Assembly (NCBI GenBank): GCA_907164885.2
Contig: OU015492.1
Location: forward strand, 195,946,960 to 196,010,959
Source: Dolomedes plantarius
Taxonomy: Eukaryota; Arthropoda; Arachnida; Araneae; Dolomedidae
Direction: 5' to 3'
DNA length: 64,000 nucleotides
The notes beneath the pieces are model-generated. The model worked only from the letters and a program-made list of their open reading frames with translations. It did no database searches and had not been told where the DNA came from. A program made the translations under genes and the position numbers. Below, piece after piece: positions 1 to 11,456 of this stretch; the stretch's first letter is position 1; each line of letters starts with the position of its first letter.

Positions 1-3000
1 CACGGCTAAGCTGTCAGATCTATTACAGGAATTATACGGTAATAAAAACCTGAACAGGGTAACATTCTTTAAGGTAGGAGCTAATTGTTTCTAGGTGATT
101 TACAATGAAAGGTAGAGACAAATCTACTGGTGTATGAATATTTGTATAAAAAATTTCCCTGATTTATCTCGGAGTACACTCAGACAGACCAGATTCGGCT
201 GGCACCGCCTGATAATGTCTAAATAGCTAGAGCTCTAGTCATCGAATCACCCTATGTCTGCAGATTTGAATCCCACGGTTGTATGGGTGCTTGTGGTCAT
301 TCGGAAATCGGCTTTAAGTATTACATCTCACGCAATTTAGTCTTCGCAAAATATAACCGCATGTCTCCCAATCGACTTAATAGCACTATATTTATTGACC
401 CAACAATTAGATACTATGTCACGAAGTACATGTATTTAAATCTATCTTTTAAAAAGAATATCAGACTTTTATAAAAAAAATTAAATATCATTCCTATATT
501 TTTCATTATCATACAGCTATTTTTCATAGCATCGGATTAATAATAAGAAAATTCCATTTAGGGATAAATATAAGTGTATAGCAATAACAAACATCTGCCA
601 GCGTACGAAGCCAATGGCAGTGTTATCGATCGTTCATGTCATCCGAATCTAATCTAATACTTTTCGTAAGATTAACGAATACAACCTTCGCTTTCAAACA
701 ATGTCTCGCCTCTTCATGCAGACGTTTCTTTCGAATCTCAGGGTTAGATGCTCCGCATTAATCTCAAGGCAAATCCTCTACATCGCATTCTAGGCCCAAT
801 GATTAAAGATCTTTTCTCTTTTCAGACTCTGATCTCTGATTTAACAATAACATTAATTGATTTATGCTAAATCTTTGAAGATATTTCTGAATGACGATTT
901 TCTGATAAAATTATGGAAGTAATTTTTAATAATTTAACGTTAATTTTTTGACGTCTTTCTGCTCTTATCTTTAATTGTAAATTGAACTGCATCATAGCAC
1001 CATACATCTTCAGATTTGTATGTTCCCTTTGGAGCATACTTCGAAAAGTCTTTGACAAAATCAAATTTTGCAAAATCGATTGAAATTCCCCGTGTTTCCA
1101 CCACACGGATCAAAATCAAGAAATATCGCAGTTACTATATTATGATGGTGATCTTTAGAAGTAATACATAAGGCTAAATATACACAGTTTTTTAATAAAA
1201 AACTGAAAAACTGTTTTTTAGTGTATGAACCACGAAATTATGTCAGTGCTATTGAGACACTTATATTTAATTAATCACTAGGCCACTCCGTTAAGTCACT
1301 AACAGTTCATAATTTATTAAAAATAGAAGTTAATGTCAATATTGAAGCAACTGGAGGTTGATTTGAGATAATTCAAATATACATATAACGTGTTATCAAT
1401 AATTTAACAGTCTGAATTAATTATTACACAGTAATTTGAGAATCAACCTGTCTGAGCCCAAGAGAATATTTGAGGAGGACATTTTCGATTGATCTGCCCT
1501 TTTAAAGATACATTCAAACGAAACTTTTTTTCTGTTCGGTTAAAATATTGCCAATGTTGATAGTAAAGCCATTGTCCAGGGAAAAAAAAGCCCTTAAAAA
1601 GGTGTTTAACATGTACTTATTTTTGCATTCAAGGTCCTTACTTTTCGGTCCTTAAAAAGTACTTCATTTCAAGTTGAAATACGGTAATATTTAGTTTATT
1701 GCTGTCAACTCTTGCCTTTGAGAAAACATATGTAATCCTTTTCTTTGTGTGCTTTTGTACTGTTTTTCAAGATGAGATTGCTTATATATTTCCTCTGTCA
1801 CACCCCTTCCCTCCTCCACTCCATATATATAAGAACTGGTTTCCTCTAATTGCTCTTTATGACACTGCTTTCCAATGGAAATTTATCAAGTTAAATGCAA
1901 GATAACAGAACAGATTTCAGCCTGTAAAAGTAATTTTGAAATATGGTTATTAATATTGCGAAGCCGATATTTTAAGAGAAATTATCTTAAGGTTGTATGC
2001 ATTTCTAGAACACTATTATCTTTAAATGTCTATACTTTTGAAAAAGATATTTAAAATTCTTTTTGAGGTCTTTAAAACATCTTTAAGAACTCGTAATTTT
2101 TGATTTTTTTAAATGAGTGTGAATCTCATATAATCTATCGTTCATGTAATTATCGGATTTTTTTGCCAAGTCTAATTATCTTTGAATTATATCTCGTTAC
2201 GGAGATGACCAACACTAGGCATCCTTTTTTAACGAGGCATCTCCAAAAATAAGTAAAAAAAAAATTTAAAAATTCTTTAATCGAATTTGGCTATTACTTA
2301 AATTTTGCTACCGATTTTAACAAAATTTGTTTCATTGTTGCCGATGCGTACAACTATTTGCTTTGATCCTCAATACCTGCTGTATTGAATTGCAGACAAA
2401 GAAACAAGATGGTTTTAGCATTATTTAGTTGATCAGTTTTTTAGGACTTTTTAATGACAGGCTTATCCAAAGCACATTTTGACCATTGTATATATATTTT
2501 TTTATTGATTTTTTTTTTTTTTTTTTTTTTGCACACGCTGGCTTCTTTTTTTTTTCGCTTCTTTATGCACGTGTAGAGGAAGTACCACACCGCGTGCTCG
2601 GTAAGTCAGGCTCTGTTATATCAAGTAGCTTTGTTAGTGACATCCTATTACACAAATTGTTCTAGTTTTGGAAAAAAAAATTCTCAATTGTGACGTACAG
2701 GAAATTCCTTATTCCATAGCGTCTCTCTGACATTCTTTTCTGATTTTCAGAACACGTACAAGTTCACAGTCAGAGAATTTTTTTTTAATTGAGGAAATAG
2801 CGCAATTTGTTGTAGTGTGTAGAATTTGAAGTGAAACTGATATTATCTACTTGGCTCACAGGGTGGGGATTTCCTACCTTGCGATGTAGGATTTCCCAAA
2901 GGAAGGTGGATATGTCTCATTATTCAAAATGAACAACTTCAATTATTGTCTCTAGAAAGTGATAACAAGCTCTGTGTTGCATTTTTAGTGAGCTGAATAT

Positions 3001-3604
3001 CAAATGTACTTTTAAATGTAATTTTTTTCTCATAAAACATCTAGGTTAAAACAGGTAATTTTTTTTAATATAATTTGTTAAAAAGTGCAATGCTACAAAA
3101 AAAAAAAAAAAATAATTAAACTCCTCGACCACTTTGCATGTTGACGCCTGACAGTCCACTTATACCACGAGTAATTTTATCATAGTACTTTGAATATGAA
3201 ACGACAAAACTATAGCTGAAGGGCCCCTTATCCTACTTAACATAATGACATTTGCTTATTAGGCTACGAGACACCTTTCAAGTTATTCCAATCCTCTCCA
3301 AACTGTTTTAATGGCATCTTTGTCCTCTATTGCTTTTTTCTTAAAACACGCACCTACCGCGTGTCTTATTTGCCTTTGAGGTAACATCGTTTCATAATGA
3401 AATCCTGTAGCATTATAGCATTTTTTTTACCGGGCTGGTCATTTAATAACATAGTATAGAAGCTTTAATAGTTTGATAAAGGCGTCTGCGAATCGCTTTT
3501 ATTGAAGTTTTTTTCTTTGTATTTGCCTACGAAATTTCGGGTATATGCTAGAGTGTGTCCGCATTCACAAAATATTTCATGCAATTTAAAAATTCTGTAA
3601 AGTA
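1..3604. other. AT-rich non-coding DNA
   Basis: No reading frame here looks like a real protein. The open frames are short, and I saw neither family motifs nor a convincing exon with both splice sites. There are homopolymer runs, including a T-rich run near 2508-2530 and an A run near 3098-3112. A weak tRNA-like stretch near 217-282 is listed separately. Whether this is intergenic DNA or an intron of the PDZ gene to the right cannot be told from the window. Confidence 0.6.
217..282 (+). repeat. Possible tRNA-derived SINE relic
   Basis: The stretch has a TAGAGC block after a TAGCT, like the tRNA D-arm/A-box region, and a downstream GATTTGAATCCC like a B box, with near-tRNA spacing. I could not fold a full cloverleaf, so a decayed SINE head is likelier than a working tRNA gene. 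It could also be chance. Confidence 0.25.
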
Positions 3605-5011
3605 CACTGCTGGCCACTGTAAATGCAACACCCTGAAGGAAACATGCAAATAACATGAAATTTACAACATGCATTAGCGGAGGTGAAATATGCAAATGAT
3701 TAGAATTTCAGCGCAGACGCACATCACGCGCTCCTGTGGCGCCACTTCAAAGCGCTATTTAAGGCTTGGAGATTTCGACGATTTCAAGTTCGGCAATTGT
3801 GTTTTCCTTGTGGTTTTTTCAAAAAAACGATCAATTATGCCTCGTCGAAAACAGCGATCATCTTTTGATCAAGTATCCGAGTTCGACAGAGGAAGGATAG
3901 TGGCCTACCGAGATTGTGGATTATCTTTCAGGGAAATCGGTAGTCGTGTTGGACGAAACCAAACAACTGCAATGCGGATATGTGATCGTTGGATGCAGGA
4001 GGGTACGACGGACCGGCGTGTTCGATCGCATCCACCTCAGCGCACCACTTCATGTGATGACAGGCAAATTGTGCGCATGGCAGTGACGGATCGGTCAGTC
4101 ACATCAAGAACCATAGCACAGCACATGCAGTCTGTAACGCATCATCCAGTGTCTGCTCGTACCATTCGACGCCGTTTACAGCAGAGTGGTCTGTCCGCAA
4201 GACGTCCATTGCTTTGTCTACCCTTGACGCAGAACCACAGACGTCTCCGCCGCCAATGGTGCGATGATAGAAGGATGTGGACGGCAGAATGGAATGAAAT
4301 TGTCTTTACTGACGAGTCACGCTTCTGTCTGCAACACCACGATGGTCGCATTCGAGTCTGGAGACACCGTGAAGAGAGGATGCTGAACAGCTGCGTTATG
4401 CACCGCCACACTGGTCCTGCACCGGGTATTATGGTATGGGGCGGTATTGGATATCACTCTCGCACACCTCTAGTACGCATTGCCGGTACTTTAAACAGCC
4501 AGCGCTACATCTCCGAGGTGTTGGAGACAGTTGTCCTTCCTTACCTTCAGGGCTTGCCCACAGCCATATTTCAACAGGATAATGCGCGACCACACGTGGC
4601 ACGCATTGTCCAACGGTTCTTCGTCAATCGCCAGATTGAATTGCTTCCCTGGCCGCCTCGCTCTCCGGATCTTTCGCCGATAGAAAACATGTGGTCCATG
4701 GTTGCTCTACGATTGACCCAGATTCCATCCCCAGCTGCCACAGCAGATCAACTTTCGCAACCTGTGGAAGCTGCTTGGTCTGCTGTACCCCAAGAACTCA
4801 TCCAAAGTCTCTTTGAATCAATGCCGAGGCGTGTGGCAGCGGTGATCTCCAACAATGGCGGCTACTCTGGCTACTGATTTTGGCAGGAACCACACTTCAC
4901 AGAAGTCTATAAATTTAATCATTTGATACTTGGTCAATATGTTATCTAGAAAATAAATTTTGCTGTGATATCTCGTCTTTCTTGGTGTTGCAATTTGGGT
5001 GGCCAGCAGTG
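3605..5011 (+). mobile_element. Complete Tc1-type transposon
   Basis: This 1,407-bp element begins CACTGCTGGCCAC and ends with its inverse GTGGCCAGCAGTG. The terminal inverted repeats match at about 24 of 28 positions and also share an inner TGCAACACC block. A TA dinucleotide flanks each end (3603-3604 and 5012-5013), which is the expected target-site duplication of the Tc1/mariner superfamily. The transposase frame between the ends is uninterrupted. Both ends, the duplication and the gene are present, so the copy is structurally complete. Whether it is active cannot be judged from one copy. Confidence 0.95.
3837..4877 (+). CDS. Tc1-family DD34E transposase
   Basis: This 346-residue protein has the usual Tc1 transposase length and catalyses cut-and-paste transposition of its own element into TA sites. 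Residues about 8-55 and 86-125 form two helix-turn-helix DNA-binding regions, joined by a basic stretch (about 59-69). The catalytic domain carries D159 in FTDES, D248 in QQDNARPH and E283 in SPDLSPIEN. Exactly 34 residues lie between D248 and E283, which is the Tc1 DD34E signature. I chose the ATG at 3837 because the protein then begins MPRRKQR, directly before the first DNA-binding domain. The same frame stays open for 49 more codons upstream (ATG at 3690), but that part runs through the 5' terminal region. No stop or frameshift was seen. This is a transposon gene, not a host gene. Confidence 0.93.
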   Translation: MPRRKQRSSFDQVSEFDRGRIVAYRDCGLSFREIGSRVGRNQTTAMRICDRWMQEGTTDRRVRSHPPQRTTSCDDRQIVRMAVTDRSVTSRTIAQHMQSVTHHPVSARTIRRRLQQSGLSARRPLLCLPLTQNHRRLRRQWCDDRRMWTAEWNEIVFTDESRFCLQHHDGRIRVWRHREERMLNSCVMHRHTGPAPGIMVWGGIGYHSRTPLVRIAGTLNSQRYISEVLETVVLPYLQGLPTAIFQQDNARPHVARIVQRFFVNRQIELLPWPPRSPDLSPIENMWSMVALRLTQIPSPAATADQLSQPVEAAWSAVPQELIQSLFESMPRRVAAVISNNGGYSGY

Positions 5012-5105
5012 TATATAAAGTACAGCCTTGATTTTTTTTTTTGACGATTATGCAAAAATGTACATATTTTAAATGCAATATTTTGATTAATTAAAGAAAT
5101 CATTT

Positions 5106-5276
5106 GGTTTGGTTTGGAGCGCTACGGTCAATTTTTGCTACACGAGGGCTAATTAGAATGGGACCTACTAAAGCCGATTCCAAACGGCTACAAATGTCCA
5201 TGCCGAGATTAGGAAGCGAACCAATAGACTGACACCGAAAGCCGGCGCCCTAGCCTTTCGGCCATCGTCCGGCACC
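5106..5276 (-). mobile_element. tRNA-derived SINE, minus strand
   Basis: Read on the minus strand, 5274-5201 is tRNA-like. It starts TGCCGGACGATGGCCGAAAG (A-box-like TGGCCGAAAGG), has a B-box-like GGTTCGCTTCC, and closes with CTCGGCA, which can pair with the starting TGCCG. The TGGCCGA head recalls class II (Leu/Ser) tRNAs. The body runs on to a CCAAACCAAACC tail at its 3' end. A 12-bp direct repeat with one mismatch (AAGAAATCATTT at 5094-5105, AAGAAACCATTT at 5277-5288) flanks the unit, as expected for LINE-driven insertion. It lies 94 bp right of the Tc1 element. Confidence 0.75.
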
Positions 5277-5288
5277 AAGAAACCATTT

Positions 5289-5978
5289 ACAACGTCGTTT
5301 TAATTCTAATTCTCTCAGGTCTATAAGCATCAAGATTGAGAGTGATTAGAAACAAAAATCAACAAGCAACTTAATTAAATGGCGATATTTTTAACATAAT
5401 ATCTGTGCAGCAATATCTTTTTAGTTTATATTTCTTTCTAATTTAAAGGTTTGAATTGCAGATTTTGGTTTATTGCGCCAATGTTTGTAATTTTCGTTGG
5501 CGAGTGTGACCATCTGTTGACAGCATAAAGTTGAATGAGAAATTCAAGTAGTTCAGAATGAGATCTCAGGATTTACGGAAACCAATTTACTGTCGGAATG
5601 TCTTTAATGTTTTTTTTTTTTTTTTAAATACCGGTATCACATTCACAGACTATTTCCCGGGATCTAGGATTGTCTGCTTCACCTTGGAGAGTCAAATGAT
5701 TGGTTATGCTACAGCTCTTGGTGGGTTCGTTCTTCATGTGTTTCATTTTATCCTGGTACTAGTTGAGATAAGCGGAATATTGCGTGACGTTATTTGTGCC
5801 ATGCTATTGAGTGAAATCTTACAAGATATTGTGCAGGATTTTTCATCCGATTAAAAATGATAGCGCTTTCACTGTATACCAACCCCTGTGGAAGATTTAC
5901 CAGTCTGCCGTGAGTCGCGTCTCACTAACGCTCAAGTCAAGTCTATGAGTATGATTCTGCCATTAAATAAGGTCAAAA
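5289..5978. other. Non-coding, no feature seen
   Basis: AT-rich sequence with a T-run near 5609-5625. A 98-codon open frame at 5558-5854 shows no recognisable motif and is not flanked by convincing splice sites. Confidence 0.5.
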
Positions 5979-6230
5979 TCGATACCTAAACTCCAAAACT
6001 TCTAAACTGAAAAATTACAAATTTTACAGGAGGGCCAAAAAGCATTTTAACAAATAAGTCACAGCTGTAGGTAAGAGGTTCATTCAAATGCCTTTAGAAA
6101 GCACCAAACACTATTTATTGAGTTTTCTTTATGAATCAATAGATGGCAGTAGTTGTTGGTTATAGTATCTCTACATAAAATGGAAACAGCAAAAAAATGT
6201 AGTTGAGAAGTTTTGGAGTTTAGGTATCGA
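5979..6230. mobile_element. MITE-like unit, 25-bp inverted repeats
   Basis: The 25 bp at 5979-6003 (starting TCGATACCTAAACTCC) recurs perfectly in inverse orientation at 6206-6230, with about 202 bp between them. There is no coding capacity. This is the layout of a miniature inverted-repeat transposable element. No target duplication was firmly seen, so the superfamily is unknown. Confidence 0.65.
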
Positions 6231-6652
6231 AAAATTCCTTTCAAATTTTTAAGGAAAAATTGCCCTTTAACAGAGAATTTTCATTGCAAGATTTAATTTT
6301 ATTATTTTTATTGTTCTTTTATTCAACTAGTTTGTATTTTATGTTCCACTAGAATATTAATGTGTTAAATAAAGAGAATAGGTTCCTTTAGAAATTAAAA
6401 ACACTTTTTAACAGAGAATTTTTACTACTAAATGTAGCGTCATTGTTTAACGCACTGTATGTTAGTAAAGATAACTAGAATCGATATTTCCTGTTTATTC
6501 GCTGTCAAGCAATAAAATCTAAAAATCAAATCAAGTACTAAATCACGGTTAAAAAAAATCAAATTCACTTTTGAAAAAAATCAACATTTCTTAACTGACT
6601 GATTTAGAGGTTGTAAAGAAATTGACACTGGTATCAAGCATTTAAACGAGCT

Positions 6653-6654
<2 letters not shown>

Positions 6655-6706
<52 letters not shown>
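6655..6706. repeat. (AT)n microsatellite
   Basis: Uninterrupted AT dinucleotide repeat, 52 bp. Confidence 0.97.
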
Positions 6707-6709
<3 letters not shown>

Positions 6710-9264
6710 CGAAATAAAATATACCTTCAGATGAACGTATTGGATGCGTATTATTTATTCTATTTGTCTTTAAATATGTATTGTGTTGCAATTATGTTTA
6801 TATGAGTACTGCTCAAACACCTGTAAATTTATATATGAAAATTTACAGATATTTATTCGGTTAGTTATAAGGGACTTATCCAAGCATTTCCGAACAGACA
6901 TTCGTAACAAACCGGATTAGAAGTTCGCAATCAGTTTTATTTACATACTTGAACTATTTACACCACGCGCACAGACGCCAAAGAGATGACAATTTCTGAT
7001 AGAGATGATAATTTCTGAGGCGCCCAGAAATTTAATTGATGATTGCCACCGTTTTGTGTGCTTAGTGACCGAGGCAAATTTGCAGAGTTTACTGTTCTCA
7101 TGCTCTAGAGGCTTACATATTTGAACAGAATATGTACAAGGCTTTATATAACTGGTATGGTGAATAAATATATTAAGTTCTGTCACAAGAAAATAAAAAT
7201 TCATGGTGTTAGAGTTTCTGGTTTTAGACTTTAAAACTAGAAAAACTTCTACACGTGCAGCGAATGAATTGAAAAATGCAAAGAAAAGAAAATAAATAGA
7301 AAAAAGGTCATTTGAAAAATACACATATAAAAATTAAAATTTTAATAAATCTACCGTTGCGTCAAAACATCCGAGAGATTAAATAAATAATAATAAATAC
7401 TTTATTTTTACGTGAAATACTGCCACTATCAGAACTGCTGCAATTTTTAATAAATTCTCTAAAGTAATTGGGAAAAACGGAACATATCTGCGGAACATGG
7501 AGAAAAAATCTTTCACGTTTGCACAAACATTTTTGTGGATAATTTATGATAGCGAGAGAAGTTATAACGCTGTTTCAACAGAAGATAACCATGTATCTTG
7601 CTTCGTTATGAAAACTTTCGTTGTAGGTAAGCACTTTTCCTACGATCTGCTGAATAACAATGAATTGGAAAATTTTGCTTCCGCGTTCGCAGGTATACAT
7701 CCTCGTCTACTAGCTATCCCATCATTCATCCCATCCGAAAATCGAATCTCATTTCACTCGAGGTGTGCATTCTCTTTAGCACCCCCAATCGGAAAAGGGC
7801 TCTCTCTTTTCTCGTTAATGTTATTGGGTAATTTTCTCTAAACGGAAATCCTTTATTTCCTCTCGCTAACGACACTGTGAGGAAGAGGAGGATGAGTTGA
7901 GTTCAAACGTTGCTCGAGAGGAAATGAGTAATATTTTTTAGTTTCTTTCGCAACAGTGATATCGTATTTGCGGGTACGTTGGTCTCGGTTATTTGCGTCA
8001 CTTGCAAAAAAATAAAGGTATGTTTATTTGGGACATATATGGTAAATATCTGATAACCATTACGTAATGTTACTTACTTTAGAAACTTTGCGTCATAATT
8101 AATAGTGACAAGTGAGAGACGTCAAATGGAATGTTTTATTAAATCATACGCTTGACTCACAATCATTTTAGTGTGAAGAAATACTCGGCGGAGTGTTGAC
8201 GGATAATTTTAGGAAGAAATTCATTGCGATTGGATTATTTATTTTTTCTTCCAAGGTGATATCTGTTATAGTTTGTTGGTTTTCCCTAATTCTTGGACGG
8301 CCTGGATTTATTTTTGAATATTTACGTTTAAGGCATTGTAAGTATTTCACACTTTTTAGAAATATGTGTGTATATTTTTTCTGTATTTTTTAATAATATA
8401 ATTTTTCTATTAATACGCTCAGTTGTATTCCCGTTTAAACTGTAAATTTAGGATGTATTAAATAAAAAAAAATTCTCAGTTTGAAGTATAATAAACTTAG
8501 TGAAACACTGTAGACACAATTAAAAATACTTTAAAATTACATAAAAAAATTTAACAAATTTTTAAAATTTTTCAAAGTTAAAGAAATTGCAATTATTATA
8601 ATTATCTTCAATTTATGAATATAATTTTTATTTAAATATTTTTTACCTTATGTTATTAATACTGTAAACGACCGTTTATATGCACACGCACGTGTGTGTG
8701 TGTGTGTGTGTTTGTTTGTTCACAGAATTTTATAATGCTTAATGAAAATATGAAATAATAGAAATGAGGAGCATCTGCTGAGAAATCGTCAAACGTGTTT
8801 TATTAATGAGCTGAAGTCTACAATTTTCCAATCAGACCAATTTTACTGGCCTTTGTATGATTGTGTATTCTAGATTCCCACACTTTTGTATCCAAACTCT
8901 GTTTAAATAAATAAACACAGAGAAATTAGTTTTTACTTCGCATTAGTTGTGTGTTTATGACCTATTAATTTGCATCTAAACTGCATGATTTTTCTGATAT
9001 TAGCTTATTTCCCGAGAAATGATAATATGGAATTATGATAAGAACTGAATGGGAAAGTAATTTTTCGCATTCACTAACACTTTCTATTTGCATTAATAAT
9101 ACGATATTCAATCATGTGCATAAAGAAAATATTGGGAATTAAAGAAAAAATAATGCAGCGTGAGAAAATTCGGAATACTTTTGCTCCTATCACGTTAACT
9201 AAACAAAAATTGGCTGCTGGGGTTTAAAAAATCGTAAATCATTACATAAGGATTAATTAATTGA

Positions 9265-9269
<5 letters not shown>

Positions 9270-9299
<30 letters not shown>
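9270..9299. repeat. (TA)n microsatellite
   Basis: Uninterrupted TA dinucleotide repeat of about 30 bp. Confidence 0.95.
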
Positions 9300-9302
<3 letters not shown>

Positions 9303-10982
9303 TACTTATAATTATTAATTTTTTTTTCTTTGAGGAAATATAGCTTGCATTTCTTTATGATATATGAGATTAGATAAATGGATTGTATTTTGGGAACTGA
9401 ATATAAAATAGGTTTATTTATTTTATCTGCATTAAAAAAAATGATGTCGAAATAAAAATCCAAAGAATAGAGAAACTCTGATCCCAAAAAATTGAAAAAG
9501 CGCAAAACTTATCCTATTAACTTCTACTTTAATTTGGAGCTATTATTTTCCCGATGTTTACGGAAAATGTAAGGAAAAATAAAAACCACTTGCTTTTAAC
9601 CATTTCTTATTATCCATTAATTAACGTCGTCACTGCAGTCTCGCGATATAAATAACAAACGCAGAATTGCCAATTTCATCCTCCCCTATGCATCGATTTT
9701 TATCAAATTTTATCCGGAGCTCCACACTTTTACTCCTTAATGGATCTTTTGTTGACTTGATGGAAGCATCTATTCAAAGTGTCCAAAACAGACAGGAGAA
9801 GCTGGAAACACTTCATTCGTTTCCTACAAAATGTCTTAGCCAACAGTAAATGTGTTCTTCCCGCGAACAGAAGCTCTTTTGGCGCCCGAAGAAGGAATCT
9901 ACACAAAAGTAATCCATCTAAGTCGTAAATAGTTGTCTTGTTGATCACAACAGCTGCATTTACTATTGGATGAAAAGAAATTTCGCTGGCTCTTCTTTTT
10001 TTCCTCTGGAACGGCCCAAAAGTAAAAAGGAACGGTTTATTTGATTCTTTCTGTCGATTGAAGCGTTTTCGCTGTTTCAAGTTTGACTGTGTTCTTACTT
10101 CTCAACTACGTTATTTTGTTTTATTTACTTATTCTTTTAAATAAAAGCCCCCATCGAGGCGAGAATTGTGAGCTACACAAATCTTCCAGTTTATAGTTTT
10201 TCACCTCATAGGGCAACTCGGACGTTAAACTAACAAAGAATGATATGCAATTGAGTCAGGTTAAGTTTGTACCTAAGTGCATAAAATGCGAAAGCCGGGT
10301 TTGGATGAAATTACATGAAAAAAAAAAAAAATTCTATTTACTTTTCTCGATAAAATGCAGTTAAAGCAGTAATTCCACCTTTCGCGCTTCATTTGGATAA
10401 TTATACAAATGCGTGTATGCGTATATATATTGTATCTTCGTGTTTAGGGCCTGTATGCGGAAGTGTCGAAGTAAAACGCTTTAAGAAACAAAAGCTGTTA
10501 AATACATGATTCTTGCAGGCCCTTAACAACCCCGTAATCTACTTAGCCATAAGTCATTTCCTTTTCAATGCGAGAATCTTTTGTTGCTTTGATATAAAAA
10601 AGAAATTCTTTATGCTGCCGAAGCGTAGATGTTCTATTTCCTTTCATGGAATTCCAAAGAGGATGGATTGTTTTCTCCCAACTAAAATACTACGTTTGTT
10701 TTCGGTAAGTTAACGTTTGTAACAAAGCTAACCTTTATAATTCTCTGTTAGGGGTAAATAAAAAATTTTGTTTGAATTTTAAAGGATTAAAACATCTTTT
10801 TACACCTGAAGCCACATAACAACCTATGCTAATGATTGAGCTCATTACAGTTTCAGAAGAAGTTGTTTAAATCCTTTGGAGTTCAACCTGAAAAATTAAT
10901 GAAATCACGTTGTTTACTTTTACTAGTAAAATTTTACAGTTTTTTTTTAAAAATCTTTTTCCCTCGAGTTTTGGTATTGTTA

Positions 10983-11456
10983 TCTATACTTATATATAAA
11001 GAGAGAGCGATTTTGTACGTGGAGGGTAATCTCCGGAACCACTGCACCTATTTGAAAAATTCTTTCACTGTTTGAAAGGTACATTATTCCAGATGGACAT
11101 AGGCTATATATTATGTATATCTGATCAGTAGAAATAAAGTTAGAGGCTTAATCCTAACAATCTCCATTGTTTCCGTTACTGTCTTCTATCGCTTTTTGTG
11201 CCGATTTCAACGATTCTTAGCGTGGTGCTATCGCGGTGGGTCTTTCTGACGGTAGCGGTTCGAACCTAGCCATTCTCCGGCACGCCTTTTTCTTTTAAAA
11301 AATTAATTTTAATTATTAACTGACGTAATATCAATTTAAGGTATTATTTAGGTTATTATTAAGTTAAAAAAAGATTTACAATTTATTGGCTATCAACTGG
11401 AAATTTATTGGCATAATATTTTGTTCAACCCGGACAAAGTCGGGACGGGCCGCTAG
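10983..11456 (+). mobile_element. Helitron/Helentron-like element, non-autonomous
   Basis: The left end reads TCTATACTTATATATAAAG, a 5' terminus I recognise from arthropod Helitron-like elements. The next ~130 bp (ATTCTTTCACTG, then GACATAGGCTATA) fits that family. The right end has a CCCG...CGGG hairpin-like segment (about 11430-11444), then ACGGGCCG and CTAG at 11453-11456 followed by T, matching the 3' hairpin plus CTRR rule. There are no terminal inverted repeats and no Rep/helicase coding sequence, so the copy is non-autonomous. It contains a tRNA-like segment, listed separately. Confidence 0.8.
11214..11284 (+). repeat. tRNA-like (SINE) segment inside the Helitron
   Basis: TAGCGTGGTGCT resembles a pol III A box. 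About 38 bp further on, GGTTCGAACC matches the B box exactly. The segment ends in CGGCACGCC followed by a TTTTT run at 11286-11290, which could terminate pol III. The anticodon arm is degenerate, so this is not a working tRNA. It is either a SINE inserted into the Helitron or an inherited part of the family. Confidence 0.5.

Larger units (their letters stand above)
6231..10982. other. AT-rich non-coding DNA
   Basis: No supported gene. Longest open frames (114 codons at 7497-7841, 116 codons on the minus strand at 9730-10080) lack motifs and splice context. Microsatellites lie at 6655-6706 (AT), 8692-8711 (GT) and 9270-9299 (AT). Two somewhat GC-richer islands, about 7855-7990 and 9840-10080, could be conserved regulatory sequence, but nothing here proves that. 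Confidence 0.5.

Noticed and set aside
3690..3836. 49 extra N-terminal residues on the transposase
   Set aside because: They run through the 5' terminal region of the element. The ATG at 3837 gives the normal family length and start.
7497..7841. 114-codon open frame
   Set aside because: No recognisable motif or splice context. A frame of this length can occur by chance in a 64-kb window.
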